A stretch of DNA of 5,833 bases. Source: Vulcanisaeta sp. MG_3. Its GTDB lineage: Archaea; Thermoproteota; Thermoprotei; Thermoproteales; Thermocladiaceae. Of the stretch, positions 4,220 to 5,833 are shown piece by piece. Numbering within the stretch: the first letter of the stretch is position 1; each line of letters starts with the position of its first letter. The notes under the pieces are model-generated. The model was not told the DNA's origin. It did not search any database and saw only the letters and a program-made list of their open reading frames with translations. Where the stretch lies: contig LOCH01000031.1 in the NCBI GenBank assembly GCA_001516765.1, positions 1-5,833 on the forward strand. The letters are read 5' to 3'. Both the position numbers and the translations under genes were made by a program.

Positions 4220-5365
4220 ATGAGTAAATCCTTAGTACCTGACTACACAGGCTTTGGGATCTACAACCTAGCCAACACCCTACTATCCCACTTCGGCATT
4301 GCTCCAAGGGGTTCTAAGTTAAGGCTTGACTTGGACCTAGGTAGGCATGTGGTTTTGATATTAATTGATGGAGTTAGCTATCAAGATCTCATTGATGTTT
4401 TTAATAATTCATTACAGGTTAGTAAGTTGTATAGGTTATCATCAGTATTCCCTACCACGACGGCTACGGTATTGACGACCCTATTCACAGGATTAAGTCC
4501 AGGGCAGCACGGTGTTCTTGGACCGAATCTATACATTAAGGAGATTGGTACTATTGTGAACACATTAAATATGGGACCAATAGTTGGTGAGAGGGATGGC
4601 CTTCATAAGTCCGGCTTCGACTTGAAGCAGTTATTCCCTGTAAAGTCAACGATATTTGAGGAATTGGGGTCATTAGGGATTAGGAATAGGGTTTATGTAC
4701 CGAAAGGTCTGTCTGGAGGTTTATCGAGAATAACGTATGCAGGCGCCGAGGTTGTGGAATACGCAACGCATTATGACGCGATAATCAATGCGGCAAAGTT
4801 CCTTAATGAACAAGATATGGCTTTCGTGCATATATACATAACCACAGTAGACTCAGCCGCACATAAGTACGGACCTAACTCTGAGGAGAGTAAGGTTGTT
4901 CTGAGGGAGACTATGGATTCGGTGATTAGGTTGTCTAGGAATTACCTTGGTAAGTTTAGTGTCTTGATCACCGCGGACCATGGTCATGATGAGGTTTTAA
5001 GGAATGTGAAGGCCAATGATATCCAAGGCTTAATGGGTATGCTCAATATACCACCGTACGGCGATGCAAGGGCCGTTTATTTCAAGCTTAATGATGGTGT
5101 CGGCATCAACGATTTGATGGAGCTGCTTAGGCGGAATGGTGTTGATGGTGTGATTATGAGTAGGGATGAAGCCATAAGCATGGGTTTGTTTGGTGAGGTT
5201 GATAGGGGCGTTGTTGATAGGATTAGTGATGCCGTCTTCATACCAAGTAGTGGCTCATCGCTCATATACCTATACAAACCTGGCAATGAGGAGGTGCTTA
5301 CGTTGAAGGGTCAGCATGGTGGATTGACAGGGAGGGAGTTATACATACCACTGATTCAATTATGA
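4220..5365 (+). CDS. Alkaline phosphatase superfamily phosphodiesterase / nucleotide pyrophosphatase-like hydrolase
   Basis: A 381-residue two-metal phosphohydrolase of the type I phosphodiesterase/nucleotide pyrophosphatase family within the alkaline phosphatase superfamily. Expected ligands are all visible: Asp50 in ILIDGVS, the nucleophile, probably Thr81 in VFPTTTATV (pattern FPTxT), then TTLFTGLSPGQHGVLG, Asp211 and His215 in TTVDSAAHKYGP, Asp253-His254 and His256 in TADHGH, and His366 in KGQHGGLT. The insertion between about 265 and 360 is the variable cap that sets substrate choice. No signal peptide or membrane helix is seen, so it is probably cytoplasmic. The substrate cannot be read from the sequence; relatives cleave nucleotide phosphodiesters, phosphonates or phosphomonoesters. 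The ATG at 4220 fits a TATA region about 30-35 bases upstream. It has its own promoter, with the htrA hairpin upstream, and its stop is 2 bases from the convergent srp54 stop. The family is clear; the exact enzyme is unknown. Confidence 0.88.
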   Translation: MSKSLVPDYTGFGIYNLANTLLSHFGIAPRGSKLRLDLDLGRHVVLILIDGVSYQDLIDVFNNSLQVSKLYRLSSVFPTTTATVLTTLFTGLSPGQHGVLGPNLYIKEIGTIVNTLNMGPIVGERDGLHKSGFDLKQLFPVKSTIFEELGSLGIRNRVYVPKGLSGGLSRITYAGAEVVEYATHYDAIINAAKFLNEQDMAFVHIYITTVDSAAHKYGPNSEESKVVLRETMDSVIRLSRNYLGKFSVLITADHGHDEVLRNVKANDIQGLMGMLNIPPYGDARAVYFKLNDGVGINDLMELLRRNGVDGVIMSRDEAISMGLFGEVDRGVVDRISDAVFIPSSGSSLIYLYKPGNEEVLTLKGQHGGLTGRELYIPLIQL

Positions 5366-5367
5366 TA

Positions 5368-5833
5368 TTACTCGCCAATTAATCTACCAAGTCTCCTCCT
5401 CGACTTCTTTATTTGATTAATCATTCTCTTCATTAATTGGTAATAATTAAGTAGTTCCTTAACGTCCTTAGGCGTCACACCGGCGCCCTTGGCTATCCTC
5501 CTTATCCTCGACGCATTAATTATCTCTGGGTTAAGTAACTCCTCCTTCGTCATTGAATCCAGTATGTGTCTCCACCGCCTAAGCATCTCCTGCGCGTTGC
5601 TCATCCTCTCCTCATCCGTCATGATCGCCCTATACTGTATTGGGAGCATGCTTGTGGGTAATAATTCCATTATCTTGCTTAGGGGCCCAAGCTTCATCAT
5701 AGAGTCCAACTGCTTCTTTATGGTTAATAGGTTTAATTTACCCTCCTCTATCTCCTCCATAATCTCCCTTTCCTCCTCAACAGCCCTTATCTTCTCAATC
5801 AACGCCTCAAGATCACCCATACCCAGCAGTCTT
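5368..5833 (-). CDS. srp54: Signal recognition particle protein SRP54, C-terminal (M domain) part, truncated by window edge
   Basis: This is the end of the NG domain and the whole M domain of SRP54 (Ffh), the GTPase that binds signal sequences and 7S RNA and delivers ribosomes to the SecY membrane channel. The frame is open to the window edge and reads RLLGMGDLEALIEKI, the conserved end of the G-domain/linker region, so the ATG at 5820 is an internal methionine and the gene continues to the right. Landmarks counted from that methionine: a methionine-bearing hydrophobic stretch LDSMMKLGPLSKIMELLP (38-55) forming the signal-binding groove and finger loop, YRAIMTDEERM (63-73), then the RNA-binding motif NPEIINASRIRRIAKGAGV (97-115), close to the canonical SRxxRIAxGSG with Ala for Ser, and a basic C-terminal tail KKSRRRLGRLIGE. 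It ends TAA at 5370-5368, two bases from the convergent phosphodiesterase stop. Confidence 0.96.
   Translation of the reverse strand, partial: RLLGMGDLEALIEKIRAVEEEREIMEEIEEGKLNLLTIKKQLDSMMKLGPLSKIMELLPTSMLPIQYRAIMTDEERMSNAQEMLRRWRHILDSMTKEELLNPEIINASRIRRIAKGAGVTPKDVKELLNYYQLMKRMINQIKKSRRRLGRLIGE

Overview
The window looks like chromosomal DNA from a hyperthermophilic crenarchaeon. It carries archaeal-type aIF1A, archaeal NMD3 and an SRP54 M domain. Several promoters have a TATA-like box about 25-27 bases before the start codon, as expected for leaderless crenarchaeal mRNAs. Together with the electron-bifurcating style of the EtfAB proteins, this suggests a Thermoproteales member (Vulcanisaeta/Caldivirga-like). 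The genus is an inference from protein character and was not tested by a search.

Layout, left to right. Bases 2-1377 (+) hold the 3' part of etfA (cut by the window edge) and complete etfB, which overlap by one base. A 185-base convergent spacer (1378-1562) has T-rich stretches, small inverted repeats and a stray TATA-like box. On the minus strand come aIF1A (1563-1880) and, upstream of it, an NMD3 gene read as two overlapping frames (N-terminal part 2348-2863, C-terminal part 1926-2351). A 175-base divergent spacer (2864-3038) holds the NMD3 and htrA promoters. Then on the plus strand come an HtrA-like PDZ serine protease (3039-3986), a GC-rich hairpin at its stop codon, a 233-base spacer with a strong AT-rich promoter and a doubtful 42-codon ORF, and an alkaline-phosphatase-superfamily phosphodiesterase (4220-5365). 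The 3' end of srp54 (5368-5833, minus) converges on the phosphodiesterase with only 2 bases between the stops and runs off the right edge.

Functionally the window is mostly housekeeping: flavin-based electron transfer (EtfAB), translation initiation and large-subunit maturation (aIF1A, NMD3), protein targeting (SRP54), protein quality control (HtrA) and a phosphoester hydrolase of unknown substrate. I see no mobile element, CRISPR array, tRNA or rRNA.

The most notable point is NMD3. The reading frame breaks exactly at a six-T run (minus strand), and the protein similarity continues without a gap across it. This is a homopolymer sequencing error, a programmed -1 frameshift or transcriptional slippage, or a true two-chain NMD3 made by stop/start-coupled translation from a TTG codon. 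I found no clearly new multi-gene system here.
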